From: CAYMKL01 sp964390805
Lineage (GTDB): Bacteria; Chloroflexota; Anaerolineae; VGOG01
Assembly: GCA_964390805.1 (NCBI GenBank)
Contig: CAYMKL010000017.1
Location: forward strand, 1-64,000
DNA length: 64,000 nt
Direction of reading: 5' to 3'
Shown piece after piece: positions 23,130 to 30,678 of this stretch. The first letter of the stretch is position 1. Each line of letters starts with the position of its first letter. The notes beneath the pieces were generated by a model that saw nothing but the letters and a program-made list of their open reading frames with translations, did not search any database and was not told the DNA's origin. A program made the position numbers and the translations under genes.

Positions 23130-24684
23130 CTAGCACTCCTGTTTGAGTTTCGGGTTTGGAGTTCTGGGTTTCGAGTTTTCTTTTCTCTTGCCGCAATATC
23201 ACAATCGCTGACGAGGCGGCGGCTTTGGCCTGGGCCACGGTGTCGGGGATGTCCTTGGGGCCCTGGCAGCAGCCGGCCAAATAGACGCCGTCTCTGGTGG
23301 TGTCCACCGGGCGCATCTTGGGATGGGCTTCGGCGAAGAAACCGTCGGACGAGCGCTCCAGATCCAGCAGCCCCGCTACGTCTTCCACATCCGCCCGCGG
23401 CACGACGCCCGTTGCCAGGACAACCAGGTCGGCCTCCATTTCCAGAGGCTCGCCCAGAATCGTGTCCTCCGCTCGCACCACCACCCTGTCCCCACGTTTG
23501 TAGATCTCCGACACGCTGCCCCGACGGTACATTACCCCCTCGCGCTTCACCCGGTCGTAGAACTCCTCGAAACCCTTGCCAAAGGCCCGCACGTCCATGT
23601 AGAATATCGTCACGTTGGCCTTCGGTATTCTCTCCTCGACCAGGTGGGCCTGCTTGGCGGTGTACATGCAGCACACCCGCGAGCAGTACTCGTTGCCCAC
23701 GGTCTGGTCCCGCGAGCCCACGCACTGGATGAACACCACGTCCTTCGGCTCCCTGCCGTTGAGAGTGATCTTCCCCGCCGTGGGGCCGGAGGCCGAGGCC
23801 AGGCGCTCAAACTCGAGGGCGGTGATGACGTTGGGGTATCTTCCGTAGCCCAGCTCCGGTTTGATGTGGGCATCGAACTGGTCGTAGCCGGTGGCTACCA
23901 CGATGGTTCCCACATCCAGCTCCACGATCTCGTCCTCTTGGTCGTAGTCAATGGCGTCGGCCGGGCAGAAATGCTCGCAGGTGCGGCAGTTGCCGGTCAG
24001 GAAATACAGACAGTGCTCTCGGTCAATGACCGGCACGTTGGGCACGGCCTGGGGGAAGGGGGTGTAGATATTGCCTCGCCCCTGGAGGCCCATGTCGAAA
24101 TCCAGGAGCAGCGGCCGTGGCTGCTTATCGGTTACATCCTCCAGCTTGATGGCCCCCGTGGGGCAGACGAAGGCGCAGGCCCCACAGGCGATGCAGTCTT
24201 CAGAGATCTGATAGAAAGGCGCGGCCACCTCCCGCTCCACCCCTCGTCCCACAAAGCTGATGGCGCTGACCCCCACCAACTCCTGGCACACCCGCACGCA
24301 CAGCCCACACAGGATGCAGTCGTCCTCCATAAGGGGGAAACGGGGCTTCTCGATACCCAGTTCGGCCGCCAACTGCTGGAGCAAGGGGACTTCAGGGCAG
24401 CGGGCCAGCAACAACTCCACGATCATCCGCCGCCCCTTCAGCACTTTCTCGGAGGCGGTGAAGACCTCGATCTCGTCGCGGATGGGATAGTTGCAGGCCG
24501 TGACCAACCGCGCACGTCCCCGGTGCATCACTTCCACCGTGCACAGCCGACAGACGCCGTAGGGCTCCAGGGCCTTGTGATAACACAGGGTCGGGATGGG
24601 AATGTTCAGCTTTTCCGCTGCTTCCAGGATAGTGGTATCCTGCTCGACCTCGATTTCTCGTCCGTCTATAACTACGCGAATCAT
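23113..24684 (-). CDS. NuoG-type 2Fe-2S/4Fe-4S domain fused to the C-terminal half of HdrA
   Basis: 523 residues. Residues 1-75 are a [2Fe-2S] domain (LCYHKALEPYGVCRLC, then TACNYP); about 120-180 hold CILCGLCVRVC and CIACGACAFVC. From about 195 the sequence is HdrA: IYTPFPQAVPNVPVIDREHC, CRTCEHFCPADAIDYDQEDE, ELDVGTIVVATGYDQFDA, FIQCVGSRDQTVGNEYCSRVCC and the C-terminal FAD/NAD region ending TVAQAKAAASSA. The HdrA N-terminal FAD motif is absent; the matching half is encoded at 27052-27498. The last 20 or so residues (KLETQNSKPETQ) come from a TTTCGAG repeat. With NuoF and NuoE alongside, it should link NAD(H) to the Hdr complex. Confidence 0.9.
   Translation of the reverse strand: MIRVVIDGREIEVEQDTTILEAAEKLNIPIPTLCYHKALEPYGVCRLCTVEVMHRGRARLVTACNYPIRDEIEVFTASEKVLKGRRMIVELLLARCPEVPLLQQLAAELGIEKPRFPLMEDDCILCGLCVRVCQELVGVSAISFVGRGVEREVAAPFYQISEDCIACGACAFVCPTGAIKLEDVTDKQPRPLLLDFDMGLQGRGNIYTPFPQAVPNVPVIDREHCLYFLTGNCRTCEHFCPADAIDYDQEDEIVELDVGTIVVATGYDQFDAHIKPELGYGRYPNVITALEFERLASASGPTAGKITLNGREPKDVVFIQCVGSRDQTVGNEYCSRVCCMYTAKQAHLVEERIPKANVTIFYMDVRAFGKGFEEFYDRVKREGVMYRRGSVSEIYKRGDRVVVRAEDTILGEPLEMEADLVVLATGVVPRADVEDVAGLLDLERSSDGFFAEAHPKMRPVDTTRDGVYLAGCCQGPKDIPDTVAQAKAAASSAIVILRQEKRKLETQNSKPETQTGVLDGSFK
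23130..23185. repeat. TTTCGAG-type repeat at the NuoG-HdrA/HdrA gene junction
   Basis: GAGTTTCGGGTTTGGAGTTC units encode the C-terminal tail of the hybrid protein and produce the 17-base overlap with the next gene. Confidence 0.75.
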
Positions 24685-24693
24685 TCTGTCCCT

Positions 24694-26550
24694 CTACCGA
24701 ACATGAACCGCGTCAAAGCGGCAAGTGTCGCGACAGACCCCGCACTTGATGCACAACTCCGTATTGATGGTGTGGAGCTGCTTCTTCTCGCCGCTGATGG
24801 CTCCCTCAGGGCATGGCCGGACACAGGCCCCACAACCAGTGCAAGCCTCAGGGTCAATGTAGTACTCGATCAGCGCCCGACACACGCCGGCTGGACACTT
24901 CTTGTCAAAGATGTGGGCCTCGTACTCGTCGCGGAAGTAGCGCAGGGTGGACAGCACCGGGTTGGGCGCGGTGCGGCCCAGGGCGCATAGGGCGAAGCCC
25001 TGTAGAAACTCCGCCAGCTCCTCCAGCAGGGGGATGTCCTCTGGCGTGCCCTCCCCGTCGCAGATGCGGTTCAAGATCTCCAGGCTGCGCTCAATCCCCT
25101 CACGACAGGGGACGCACTTGCCACAGGACTCCTCACGTAGGAAGTTGAGAAAGTAACGGGCCACGTCCACCATGCAGGTGGTCTCGTCCATGACGATCAT
25201 CCCGCCGGAGCCCATCATGGAGCCGGCCTTGGTCAGCTCATCGTAGTCCACGGGCAAGTCCAGCAGGCTCTCCGGCAGGCACCCTCCCGACGGCCCTCCT
25301 GTCTGCACAGCCTTGAACTTCTTGCCGTCGGGAATGCCGCCCCCGATATTGTAGATGATCTCCCGCAGGGTGATGCCCATCGGCACTTCCACCAGGCCGG
25401 TGGTGTTTATCTTGCCCACCAGGGAGAATATCTTGGTGCCCTTGCTGCCCTCGGTACCGATGCCGGCATACCACTCCCAGCCCTTGTTTATCAGCAAGGG
25501 GACATTGGACCAGGTCTCGACGTTGTTCAACGCGGTGGGGCTGTCCCACAGGCCCTTCTCCGTAGCGTGCAAGTACTTCGGACGGGGTTCCCCCACATCG
25601 CCCTCCAGAGAGCGCATCAGGGCGCTGGACTCCCCGCACACAAAAGCGCCACCCCCACGCCGGATCTCGATATCGAAATCAAACCCAGAGCCCAGAATAT
25701 CTCGCCCCAGAAATCCGTACTCACGGGCCTGCTCAATGGCAATGCCTACGTTATGTACAGCCAGCGGGTACTCGTGGCGGACATAGAAGTATCCTTCGTG
25801 CGCGCCGACGGCGTAAGCGCCAATGATCATCCCCTCCAGAATGCTATGGGGATTCCCCTCCAGCAGGCCCCGGTCCATGTAAGCCCCTGGGTCTCCCTCA
25901 TCGGCGTTGCAGATCACATACCTCACGTCGCCAGGGGCCTGGCGGCAACTTGCCCACTTGCGACCGGTGGGGAACCCACCGCCGCCGCGCCCGCGCAGCC
26001 CCGCCTTTTTGACCACCTCAATGACCGTCTCTGGCTCCATCGTCGAAAGAACCTTGACCAGTGCCGCGTAGCCTCCCTGGGCAATGTAATCGTCAATGTC
26101 GGTTGGGTCTATAAAACGGCTGACCTGAAAGATCTCCCGTCGCTGCTTGCGATAGAAGGGCACCTCGTGCTCATAGGTGACCCGCTGCCCTGTGACTGGG
26201 TCCACGTGCAGCAGCCGTTCGATGACCTCGTCGTGCAACACCGTCTGCTCAATAATCTCCGGCACATCGTCCGGCTTGACCCGTTGGTACAGGATTCCCC
26301 CTGGGTCTACGATCACAATAGGCTCGATGTCACAGAAACCGTGGCAACCGGTGGCCTTGACCTCCACCTGATCCTGAAGTCCCCGCTGCTGGAGCTCATC
26401 CTGGAAGGCCCTCACCACCGGCAATGACCCATAGGCCCGACAGCAAGTGCCGTCGCTGATGGTGATGCGCTGCTGGTCTGGCCTGCGGCTTTGCTTGATT
26501 CTTTCCCTTAGTCCTTCGAATTCCTCAGTACTGGTAATCTGCTTCACCAC
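24694..26550 (-). CDS. nuoF: NuoF/HydB-like NADH-binding flavoprotein with N- and C-terminal Fe-S domains
   Basis: 618 residues. An N-terminal thioredoxin-like [2Fe-2S] domain ([21 protein letters not shown]) precedes the FMN/NADH core ([46 protein letters not shown]), the SLBB segment, the [4Fe-4S] motif [12 protein letters not shown] and a C-terminal ferredoxin pair ([29 protein letters not shown]). The layout matches HydB/HylB-type subunits of bifurcating hydrogenases and formate dehydrogenases rather than Complex I NuoF. There is no hydrogenase gene, so NAD(H) is probably exchanged with the HdrA modules. Confidence 0.94.
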   Translation of the reverse strand: MVKQITSTEEFEGLRERIKQSRRPDQQRITISDGTCCRAYGSLPVVRAFQDELQQRGLQDQVEVKATGCHGFCDIEPIVIVDPGGILYQRVKPDDVPEIIEQTVLHDEVIERLLHVDPVTGQRVTYEHEVPFYRKQRREIFQVSRFIDPTDIDDYIAQGGYAALVKVLSTMEPETVIEVVKKAGLRGRGGGGFPTGRKWASCRQAPGDVRYVICNADEGDPGAYMDRGLLEGNPHSILEGMIIGAYAVGAHEGYFYVRHEYPLAVHNVGIAIEQAREYGFLGRDILGSGFDFDIEIRRGGGAFVCGESSALMRSLEGDVGEPRPKYLHATEKGLWDSPTALNNVETWSNVPLLINKGWEWYAGIGTEGSKGTKIFSLVGKINTTGLVEVPMGITLREIIYNIGGGIPDGKKFKAVQTGGPSGGCLPESLLDLPVDYDELTKAGSMMGSGGMIVMDETTCMVDVARYFLNFLREESCGKCVPCREGIERSLEILNRICDGEGTPEDIPLLEELAEFLQGFALCALGRTAPNPVLSTLRYFRDEYEAHIFDKKCPAGVCRALIEYYIDPEACTGCGACVRPCPEGAISGEKKQLHTINTELCIKCGVCRDTCRFDAVHVR

Positions 26551-26580
26551 TCAACTCTACCTTAACCTATCAACCCACGA

Positions 26581-27048
26581 TCAGGCAGCATCCCGCGCCT
26601 TCACTCTCTTCAACAAAGTTTCAGTCCTGGATGAGGTCATCTGGCCATGGTACACGCCATCTATGACCACCACGGGGCCCAGGGCACACGCCCCCAAACA
26701 GTTGACCGTCTCCAGAGTAAACTGCAAGTTCTCGTCCGTCTCTCCAGCCTGGATACCCAGATTGCGTTCGATAGCCTCCAGCACCCGCACCGCCCCCCGC
26801 ACGTGGCAGGCCGTCCCCATGCAGACGTGGATCACGTGCTTGCCCCTGGGCTTCAGGCTGAAGGCTTTGTAGAAAGTGGCCAGGCTGATCACTTTGGAAA
26901 GGGGGATGTCCAGAGCTCGGGCCACGTAGCGCAGAGCATCCTCAGGCAGATAATTCACCTCGTCCTGGATATCCTGCAACACGGCGATGATGGCCGTCTT
27001 GTCGTGTTGGTGCCTGTCCAGGACATGCTCAATCACACCCGTCTCCAT
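26581..27048 (-). CDS. nuoE: NuoE-like thioredoxin-fold [2Fe-2S] subunit
   Basis: 155 residues. CMGTACHVRGA (about 79-84) and LGACALGPVV (about 120-124) provide the four Cys ligands; the N-terminal helical part (HDKTAIIAVLQDIQDEVNYLPEDAL) is typical. It pairs with the NuoF-like protein 30 bases downstream and is encoded 3 bases after the split HdrA fragment, so all three are co-translated. Confidence 0.93.
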   Translation of the reverse strand: METGVIEHVLDRHQHDKTAIIAVLQDIQDEVNYLPEDALRYVARALDIPLSKVISLATFYKAFSLKPRGKHVIHVCMGTACHVRGAVRVLEAIERNLGIQAGETDENLQFTLETVNCLGACALGPVVVIDGVYHGQMTSSRTETLLKRVKARDAA

Positions 27049-27051
27049 CCC

Positions 27052-27498
27052 CTATCCCTCCCCGCCCCTGCCGACCTTCTCCACGTAGGGATCGTAGCGG
27101 ATGATACAGTTCTCGGCGCAGAGCCCGCAACTCGTACACCTATCCATGTCCACGCTGCGGGCCTTCTTGCGCACCCGCACGCGAAAACGACCCGCCGCCC
27201 CTTCCACCGCCTCCACCTCTGAGTAGGTCAAGAGCACGATGTTAGGATGCCGGGCCACGTCAACCATTTTGGGAGTTAGGATACAGGCCGAACAATCCAA
27301 GGTAGGGAAGGTCTTGTCCAGTTGGGACATGCGCCCGCCGATGCTGGGCTCCCTTTCCACCAGATACACTTTGAAGCCGGCATCGGCGATGTCCAGCGCG
27401 GCCTGGATACCAGCTATCCCACCCCCTATCACCAGGGCTGCCGGAGAGGCATTGTCCCGCCCCGCCTCGATTGTGACATCCTGCTCGTTTTCATGCAT
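27052..27498 (-). CDS. N-terminal half of HdrA as a separate 148-residue protein
   Basis: FAD-binding VIGGGIAGIQAALDIA (about 22), then LDKTFPTLDCSACILTPKM (the HdrA internal cluster motif lacking in the 12069 gene), VRVRKKARSVDMDRC and a ferredoxin half-motif CTSCGLCAENC. It stops where the HdrA part of the hybrid at 23113-24684 begins, so the two together make one full HdrA. The ORF has normal composition, good coupling to nuoE (3 bases) and an 8-base overlap with the small upstream ORF, which suggests a functional split subunit, although a fission of decay cannot be excluded. Confidence 0.85.
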   Translation of the reverse strand: MHENEQDVTIEAGRDNASPAALVIGGGIAGIQAALDIADAGFKVYLVEREPSIGGRMSQLDKTFPTLDCSACILTPKMVDVARHPNIVLLTYSEVEAVEGAAGRFRVRVRKKARSVDMDRCTSCGLCAENCIIRYDPYVEKVGRGGEG

Positions 27499-27724
27499 GA
27501 GTTTCCACCGTCAAAGCTTCATCACTCCAGGGAGCCAGCCAGTCAGCGTCAGAACGCATGAAGCCCTTCTCAAAGAATCGCCCCATCGCTTGTCTAAGAG
27601 CGATCAAATCCCGGAAGGGCTCCCAACAGACCGAATCTGCCATTACGATACTATTCACCCCTTCGTGTAGATTCTGGCAATTGCACAGTTCAGTTGTGTT
27701 AGAACAACACTCTGGCCAGGCCAA
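27491..27724 (-). pseudogene. Hsp20-type N-terminal fragment, first ORF of the operon
   Basis: The segment WEPFRDLIALRQAMGRFFEKGF resembles the N-terminal arm of small heat-shock proteins (W-x-P-F-R-E-L-x-x-L-R-x-x-M-x-x-L-F) when read in pieces, but the alpha-crystallin domain is missing: the frame stops after about 25 further residues. If translated from the ATG at 27646 it gives 50 residues. Its stop overlaps the HdrA fragment's start (ATGCATGA), so it may survive as a leader ORF for translational coupling. The weak ribosome site (AAGGGG far upstream) makes expression doubtful. Confidence 0.5.
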
Positions 27725-27746
27725 TCTCCCCTAGCGTCGAGCGATA

Positions 27747-27775
27747 ATTATACTACCAGATTCTCTAATAGGCAA
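27747..27775 (-). promoter_or_regulatory. Sigma70-type promoter for the Nuo/Hdr/Etf gene train
   Basis: Minus-strand TTGCCT (27770-27775), 17 bases, TATAAT (27747-27752). It points left into the Hsp20 fragment and HdrA/NuoE/NuoF genes and is divergent from the MFS promoter about 95 bases away. Confidence 0.7.
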
Positions 27776-27844
27776 ATCCACGTGCCAGGCCTCACGTTTA
27801 CGCCCCCTTTTCTCAGACAAGAAAGTCCGAAAGGGCAATTTCAT

Positions 27845-27873
27845 TTGACATCTAAGTATTATCGTGCTACACT
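27845..27873 (+). promoter_or_regulatory. Sigma70-type promoter of the MFS gene
   Basis: TTGACA (27845-27850), 17 bases, TACACT (27868-27873). A start near 27880 leaves only about 10 bases before the ATG at 27890, so the mRNA would be almost leaderless, consistent with the lack of a ribosome site. Confidence 0.7.
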
Positions 27874-27889
27874 TCGCTCCACTGGAAAA

Positions 27890-29146
27890 ATGCCCCTACT
27901 AGAATATCTGAAGCACCTCCGGCAAATCTATGACGAATACCCCCGCCAGTTCTGGACGCTCATCGTGGCCATGTTCATTGACCGGCTGGGCGGGGCGCTC
28001 ATGTTCCCCTTCTTCACCCTCTACATCACCAGAAGATTCGGTGTGGGCATGACGGAGGTCGGCGTCATATTTGGACTGTTCTCCATCGCCAGCGTGGGGG
28101 GTGGCATGTTCGGCGGTGCGCTGACCGATCGCCTGGGGCGGAAGGGGATGCTGATCTTTGGGCTGGTCGCCAGTGCGTTGAGCAGCCTGCTGATGGGGGT
28201 GGTGAACTCCATCGAGCTTTTCTTTGGCAGCGCGCTGGTCGTGGGCCTCTTTGCCAACGCTGGCGGCCCGGCGCAGCAGGCGATGGTGGCCGACCTGCTG
28301 CCGGACGAAAAGCGCACCCAGGGATTCGGCATCCTGCGCGTGGTGGCCAACCTCGCTGTCACCATCGGTCCGGCCATTGGAGGATTGCTGGCCGCCCGGT
28401 CCTACCTGTCCTTGTTCATCTGCGACGCAGTGTTAAGCCTGATCACGGCCGGCATCGTGGTGCTGGTGATACAGGAGACCAAGCCCGCTCCGCGCGAGGG
28501 CGAACCTGAGCAGACGATGGCCCAGACATTCGGCGGCTACCGCGACGTATTGCGGGACACCACGTTCGTCCTGTTTATCGGGGCTTGCATCCTGATGACG
28601 CTGGTCTACATGCAGATGAACAGCACCCTGGCTGTCTATCTGCGGGATACCCACTCCGTCTCCGAACAGGGCTTTGGGTACGTCCTGAGCCTCAACGCGG
28701 CGATGGTCGTCCTGTTCCAGTTTTATGTCACGCGCCAAATCAGCAAGTACCGGCCATTGAGCATGATGGCCATAGGCACGCTGCTGTATGCCATTGGATT
28801 CGGGATGTACGGTTTCGTCTCAGCCTACGCCCTGTTCCTGGTGGCGATGGCCATCATCACCATCGGCGAGATGATGACCGCTCCGACCGCCCAGGCAATG
28901 GTGGCCCGCTTTGCGCCTGAGGACATGCGAGGACGATACATGGCCTTATACGGTTTCAGTTGGCTAATCCCATTCACCGTAGGGCCTCTCCTGGCGGGAC
29001 TGATCATGGACAACGCCGACCCGCGCTGGGTCTGGTACGCCGCCGGACTGATAGGCCTGGTAGCTGCTGGCGCCTTCGCTCTGCTGCAACTCCACGCTAG
29101 ACACCCCTCTGAGAAAACCACCGAAGTGACTGAAATCATGGCTTAA
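27890..29146 (+). CDS. MFS transporter (drug/sugar exporter-like)
   Basis: 418 residues with about 12 hydrophobic segments. The loop 2-3 signature is GGALTDRLGRKGML, the hallmark of major facilitator proteins; a long central loop follows helix 6 (QETKPAPREGEPEQ). The substrate is not evident; the overall look is of the MDR-like exporter group. The start at 27890 fits the promoter position. It is transcribed alone and has a terminator-like hairpin at 29149-29180. Confidence 0.88.
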   Translation: MPLLEYLKHLRQIYDEYPRQFWTLIVAMFIDRLGGALMFPFFTLYITRRFGVGMTEVGVIFGLFSIASVGGGMFGGALTDRLGRKGMLIFGLVASALSSLLMGVVNSIELFFGSALVVGLFANAGGPAQQAMVADLLPDEKRTQGFGILRVVANLAVTIGPAIGGLLAARSYLSLFICDAVLSLITAGIVVLVIQETKPAPREGEPEQTMAQTFGGYRDVLRDTTFVLFIGACILMTLVYMQMNSTLAVYLRDTHSVSEQGFGYVLSLNAAMVVLFQFYVTRQISKYRPLSMMAIGTLLYAIGFGMYGFVSAYALFLVAMAIITIGEMMTAPTAQAMVARFAPEDMRGRYMALYGFSWLIPFTVGPLLAGLIMDNADPRWVWYAAGLIGLVAAGAFALLQLHARHPSEKTTEVTEIMA

Positions 29147-29148
29147 GA

Positions 29149-29180
29149 ACCCGACCGACCACTGGCCGGGTCGTTGTTTG
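29149..29180 (+). terminator. Candidate terminator after the MFS gene
   Basis: ACCCG-CC (29149-29156) pairs with GG-CGGGT (29164-29171) across one internal mismatch and is followed by CGTTGTTTG. Confidence 0.6.
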
Positions 29181-29226
29181 AAAACAGTATTACGATAGAG
29201 AGGCAACTGCCTCGGGAGGAGTAAGT

Positions 29227-30453
29227 ATGGATTTCAATTGGACTGAGGAACAACGCCTGTGGCGACGGGCGGTACGCGACTTTGCGCAGAAAGAGATCGC
29301 TCCCCGCGTGCGCGAGATTGACACCACGGAGCGCATCCCCCCTGAGATCATCAAAGGAATGGCCGAGATGGGCCTGCTGGCCCCGCTGGTGGGAGAGGAG
29401 TACGGCGGCGCGGGGATAGACTGGACGCTGGCCACCATCGCCGCCGAGGAACTGGGCCGGGCCGACATCAGCCTGGCCATCCCGGTGCTCTATCTGGTGG
29501 AGGCCGCGTGGGGCTTCATCTTCTATCAATACGGCACTCCCGAGCTCAAAGAGGAGTACCTGCCTAAAGTGACGCGGGGCGAGGCGTTTCTGGGCATCGC
29601 CACCACCGAGCCCGCCGGCGGGTCCGACATCCTGGGGGGCTGCCTCACCCGCGCGGTGCAGGACGACGACGAGTGGGTATTCAATGGCGAGAAAGTATTC
29701 ATCAGCGGCGTGCGGGAGTCGCTGGACTGGGGTGGCATCCACCTGATGCTGGCCCGCACCGATCCCGACCCGGCAGCCGGGCACAAGGCTTTCACCTTCT
29801 TCGCCGTGCCCCTCAAGGGAACGGAGGGCATCAGCCCCACTTTCTTCGAGGACATGGGGCGCATGGGCATCTCCACCGGTGGCTTTGCTCTGGACGATGT
29901 GCGCCTGCCGGCCCATCACCAGGTGGGCGAGCTCAACCGGGGGTTCTACCACGCCATGGAGGGCTTTTCGGCGGCGCGCACCCTGATCGGCGCGACCTGC
30001 GCGGGGGCGGCCCAGGCGGTGCTAGACCTGGGGATGGACCACATCAAGCAGCGGAAGGCTTTCGGCCGGCCGCTGGCCAGCTTCGAGGGCATCCAGTTCC
30101 CCCTGGCCGATCTGTACACCGAGCTGGAGGGCGTCAGGCTGACGACCTACAAGGCGGCCTGGACGATGGATCAGAAGTACCAGCAGGAGACTGCCACCCA
30201 CCACGACATCGCTCTGGCGGCGGCTATGGCCAAGCTGTGCGCGCCGGCGGTGGGCTCCAAGATCATGGACGAGGTCTCCAACTGGTTCGGCGCGATGGCC
30301 TACACCAAAGAGTGCCCCATCGAGATGAGCGTCCGGGCCATTCGCTCCTACTCCATCGGCGCTGAGGGTGCCGTCAACGTCATGCGCATGATCATCGCCC
30401 GCGAGCTGCTGGGCAAAGAGTTCCTGCCCACGGCCTATACTCAGCGAGGTTAA
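29227..30453 (+). CDS. Acyl-CoA dehydrogenase family protein
   Basis: 408 residues, FAD-dependent. EEYGGAGIDWTLATIAAEELG, TTEPAGGSDILGG (the usual T-E-P-x-x-G-S-D signature), RKAFGRPLASFEGIQFPLAD and the C-terminal YSIGAEGAVNVMRMIIARE are visible. It oxidises acyl-CoA thioesters and would donate to an Etf such as EtfAB in this window. GGAGGAG precedes the ATG. It is a single-gene unit ending in a strong terminator, so no substrate can be inferred from neighbours. Confidence 0.92.
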   Translation: MDFNWTEEQRLWRRAVRDFAQKEIAPRVREIDTTERIPPEIIKGMAEMGLLAPLVGEEYGGAGIDWTLATIAAEELGRADISLAIPVLYLVEAAWGFIFYQYGTPELKEEYLPKVTRGEAFLGIATTEPAGGSDILGGCLTRAVQDDDEWVFNGEKVFISGVRESLDWGGIHLMLARTDPDPAAGHKAFTFFAVPLKGTEGISPTFFEDMGRMGISTGGFALDDVRLPAHHQVGELNRGFYHAMEGFSAARTLIGATCAGAAQAVLDLGMDHIKQRKAFGRPLASFEGIQFPLADLYTELEGVRLTTYKAAWTMDQKYQQETATHHDIALAAAMAKLCAPAVGSKIMDEVSNWFGAMAYTKECPIEMSVRAIRSYSIGAEGAVNVMRMIIARELLGKEFLPTAYTQRG

Positions 30454-30481
30454 GCGTCCAACTGAGTTCTCATCCGACATG

Positions 30482-30519
30482 AAAAGCCACCTGCGCAAAA
30501 CGCACAGGCGGCTTTTTGC
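30482..30519 (+). terminator. Terminator after the acyl-CoA dehydrogenase gene
   Basis: AAAAGCC-CCTG pairs with CAGG-GGCTTTT around a short loop, ending in CTTTTTGC: a standard intrinsic terminator that also works partly in reverse. Confidence 0.85.
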
Positions 30520-30574
30520 TTCTGCCAACGATCTGAAACAGGGGAACCCTACGGAGCTGTACGGCGTCTTATAA

Positions 30575-30665
30575 CCAGAAATGAGTGATGAGTCAACGAG
30601 TAACACGTGACGAGTTGCCTACTACCTCATTGACCCGTTGCCTCATTGCCTCGTTAACTTCAACT
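30575..30665. repeat. Text-like repeat (GAGTCAACGAG / GTTGCCTCATTG family)
   Basis: Degenerate tandem ACGAGT units, then their loose complement (TTGCCTCATTGCCTCGTT), fill the gap before the alpha-2-macroglobulin ribosome site. No promoter is obvious within it. Confidence 0.6.
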
Positions 30666-30678
30666 CAGGAGGTGCAAT

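Noticed and set aside
13785..23185. Possible CRISPR array from repeated ATATTGG/TTTCGAG blocks
   Set aside because: Units are short, degenerate and contiguous with no unique spacers of constant length, and there are no cas genes.
23323..24990. Long plus-strand open frame opposite the NuoG-HdrA and NuoF genes
   Set aside because: Antisense to strongly conserved Fe-S motifs; its His/Gln-rich composition is typical of reverse-strand reading in GC-rich DNA.
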